64,000 nt of DNA, taken from positions 1-64,000 of the forward strand of contig NZ_MVOH01000014.1 of assembly GCF_002286935.1 (NCBI RefSeq). Direction: 5' to 3'. A program made the position numbers and the translations under genes. Source of the stretch: Bifidobacterium criceti. Lineage in GTDB: Bacteria; Actinomycetota; Actinomycetes; Actinomycetales; Bifidobacteriaceae. The notes beneath the pieces are model-generated. The model ran no database searches. It had not been told where the DNA came from and saw only the letters and a program-made list of their open reading frames with translations. Positions 62,928 to 64,000 of this stretch are shown piece by piece; positions within the stretch are counted from its first letter, which is position 1, and each line of letters starts with the position of its first letter.

Positions 62928-63843
62928 CCGAAAACAACTCCTGACCCGTTATTTCGCCGAATGGGTCAATACCTACAAACGTGGTGCCGTGGCGGATATA
63001 ACGTTAAGCAAGTATCTGATGACCTTGCGTCATCTTGAAGAACTTGCACCGAGTGTGACTTTGGGCGATTTGAATCGCATGGAATATCAGCGCATCCTCA
63101 ACGACTTTGCTAGGAATCATGAGCGGCAAACGGTCATGGATTTCCATCATCAGGTCAAGGCAGCCATCATGGATGCTGTTGACGAAGGGGTCTTGCGTCG
63201 AGATCCAACTCGCAAGGCAGTCGTCAAGGGCAAGCAGTCCCGTGAAAAACGTCCCAAGTATCTCAATCAGTTCGAGCTACGCACGATGCTTACAGCACTG
63301 CAACTTGACGATGAGCATCCCAATGACTATCTGCTTCTTTTGGTCGCCAAGACCGGATTGCGTTTCGGGGAGGCCTTAGGGTTGACTCCCAGTGACATCG
63401 ATTTCCAAACGCAGCAGATCAATGTTGAGAAGACCTGGAACTACAAAGATCCGAAAGGCGGCTTTGCCCCTACAAAGAACCGTTCCTCTCAGCGGAAAGT
63501 GCGTATGGACTGGTCGCTTTGTATGCATCTCAAGCATCTCTGCGACGGTCGCGACCCCAGCAAGCCTCTATTTGTCACTGAGGGGAAACGCATCTTCAAC
63601 GCAACAGTGAACGACCGACTTTCTGCCGTCTGCAAGCAGTGCGACATTCCTGCGATCACTGTTCATGGGCTGCGTCATACGCACGCGTCATTGCTTCTTT
63701 ATGCGGGGGTGTCGGTGGCATCCGTGGCCAAGAGACTTGGCCACGCCAACATGACGACAACGCAGATGACCTATTTGCACATCATCAAAGAGTTGGAAGC
63801 CAAGGACACCGATAGGATTATGCAGTTCCTGAGCACGTTGTAG
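62923..63843 (+). CDS. Tyrosine recombinase (site-specific integrase)
   Basis: A 306-residue tyrosine recombinase. The N-terminal SAM-like DNA-binding domain covers about 1-105 and the catalytic domain about 115-300. Catalytic residues are R147 (TGLRFGE), K near 187, H248 and R251 (HGLRHTH), H274 (GHANMTTT) and the nucleophile Y284 (MTYLHI). I chose the ATG at 62923 because AAAGGA precedes it; an earlier ATG at 62878 lies in the left arm of the inverted repeat. In such loci the recombinase inverts hsdS segments to switch methylation specificity. That role is inferred from its position between two oppositely oriented hsdS genes. Confidence 0.93.
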   Translation: MYRKQLLTRYFAEWVNTYKRGAVADITLSKYLMTLRHLEELAPSVTLGDLNRMEYQRILNDFARNHERQTVMDFHHQVKAAIMDAVDEGVLRRDPTRKAVVKGKQSREKRPKYLNQFELRTMLTALQLDDEHPNDYLLLLVAKTGLRFGEALGLTPSDIDFQTQQINVEKTWNYKDPKGGFAPTKNRSSQRKVRMDWSLCMHLKHLCDGRDPSKPLFVTEGKRIFNATVNDRLSAVCKQCDIPAITVHGLRHTHASLLLYAGVSVASVAKRLGHANMTTTQMTYLHIIKELEAKDTDRIMQFLSTL

Positions 63844-63855
63844 ATTCGAGTTCTG

Positions 63856-63889
63856 GCTGAGGGTTCTCAGCGAATTGAGAGCCCTCAGC
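63856..63889. terminator. Bidirectional hairpin between recombinase and inverted hsdS
   Basis: Arms GCTGAGGGTTCTCA / TGAGAGCCCTCAGC (14 bp, one G-U pair) with a 6-base loop, starting 12 bases after the recombinase stop and ending 2 bases before the inverted hsdS stop. Confidence 0.75.
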
Positions 63890-63891
63890 GA

Positions 63892-64000
63892 TCATACGAA
63901 CATATCTCGGAGAAGAGCCTTCCTCTTCTTTTCCAGTAATCGTATTTTTTGATTAGTTTCATCCAGTATTGAATCAAATAATGAGAATAACTCTCCTATC
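63892..64000 (-). CDS. hsdS: Second hsdS, 3' end, opposite orientation (cut by window edge)
   Basis: The minus strand at the right edge reads the last 35 codons of an HsdS: GELFSLFDSILDETNQK, then RLLEKKRKALLRDMFV and a stop at 63892. This matches in style the end of the intact hsdS (KKKALLQQMFV) but is not identical in sequence. It converges on the recombinase. The gene start and any recognition domains lie beyond the window. Together with 61702 it makes an hsdS-recombinase-hsdS' layout. Confidence 0.85.
   Translation of the reverse strand, partial: IGELFSLFDSILDETNQKIRLLEKKRKALLRDMFV

Noticed and set aside
1-64000. CRISPR arrays, prophage structural genes, rRNA or replication origin
   Set aside because: I looked for regular repeats with spacers, phage head/tail genes, rRNA stretches and DnaA-box clusters and saw none in the window.

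Overview
The window looks like Bifidobacterium chromosome. The core genes are GC-rich. Marker genes and arrangements fit that genus: a bile salt hydrolase beginning Met-Cys, transketolase beside transaldolase, an hrcA-dnaJ pair with a CIRCE operator, and a uvrA-uvrC-aroE-rapZ-whiA-pgk-tpiA-secG series. Many convergent gene pairs are separated by long perfect hairpins. The species cannot be fixed from the sequence alone.

Layout. Positions 1-11550 are an accessory region of lower GC. An ISL3-type element ends at 693 inside a type I specificity gene (hsdS), which is followed by an intact hsdR. A three-gene minus-strand operon of two unknown proteins and an ImmA/IrrE-type metallopeptidase comes next, then a divergent group of two unknown proteins and a metallophosphoesterase, then a small membrane protein. 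Positions 11790-13713 hold a GntR/YtrA-type regulator with an ABC transporter. Four tRNA genes (Gly, Cys, Val, Val in transcription order) lie at 14281-14660.

Positions 14909-54623 are mostly housekeeping. They carry a PAC2 protein, uppP, a fructosamine-kinase-like protein, dnaJ-hrcA, tkt-tal, an aminotransferase with an Lrp regulator, an unusual HTH-aminotransferase fusion, a HAD phosphatase, and the secG-to-uvrA cluster on the minus strand. After these come a membrane protein with a DNA glycosylase, an ABC-F ATPase, a CDF transporter, a CMD-family protein, bile salt hydrolase, nnr, ahpC with a rearranged ahpF-like reductase, a HAD hydrolase, a LysR regulator, an HxlR regulator and an ADP-ribosylglycohydrolase.

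Positions 54624-56770 are a decayed patch with a truncated addiction-module antidote, an acetyltransferase and a doubly broken fic gene. Positions 56771-64000 are a second type I restriction-modification locus (hsdR, hsdM, hsdS). It is followed by a tyrosine recombinase and the 3' end of an oppositely oriented second hsdS, the arrangement expected of a phase-variable specificity locus.

The most unusual signal is at 26965-27690. Fourteen exact copies of the 7-mer TGTTCAA, plus three near copies, occupy the coding linker of the HTH-aminotransferase, its upstream region and the end of the preceding gene. One linker copy falls in a different reading frame from the others, which suggests selection on the DNA rather than on a protein repeat. 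This may be an operator array bound by the HTH domain of the same protein.
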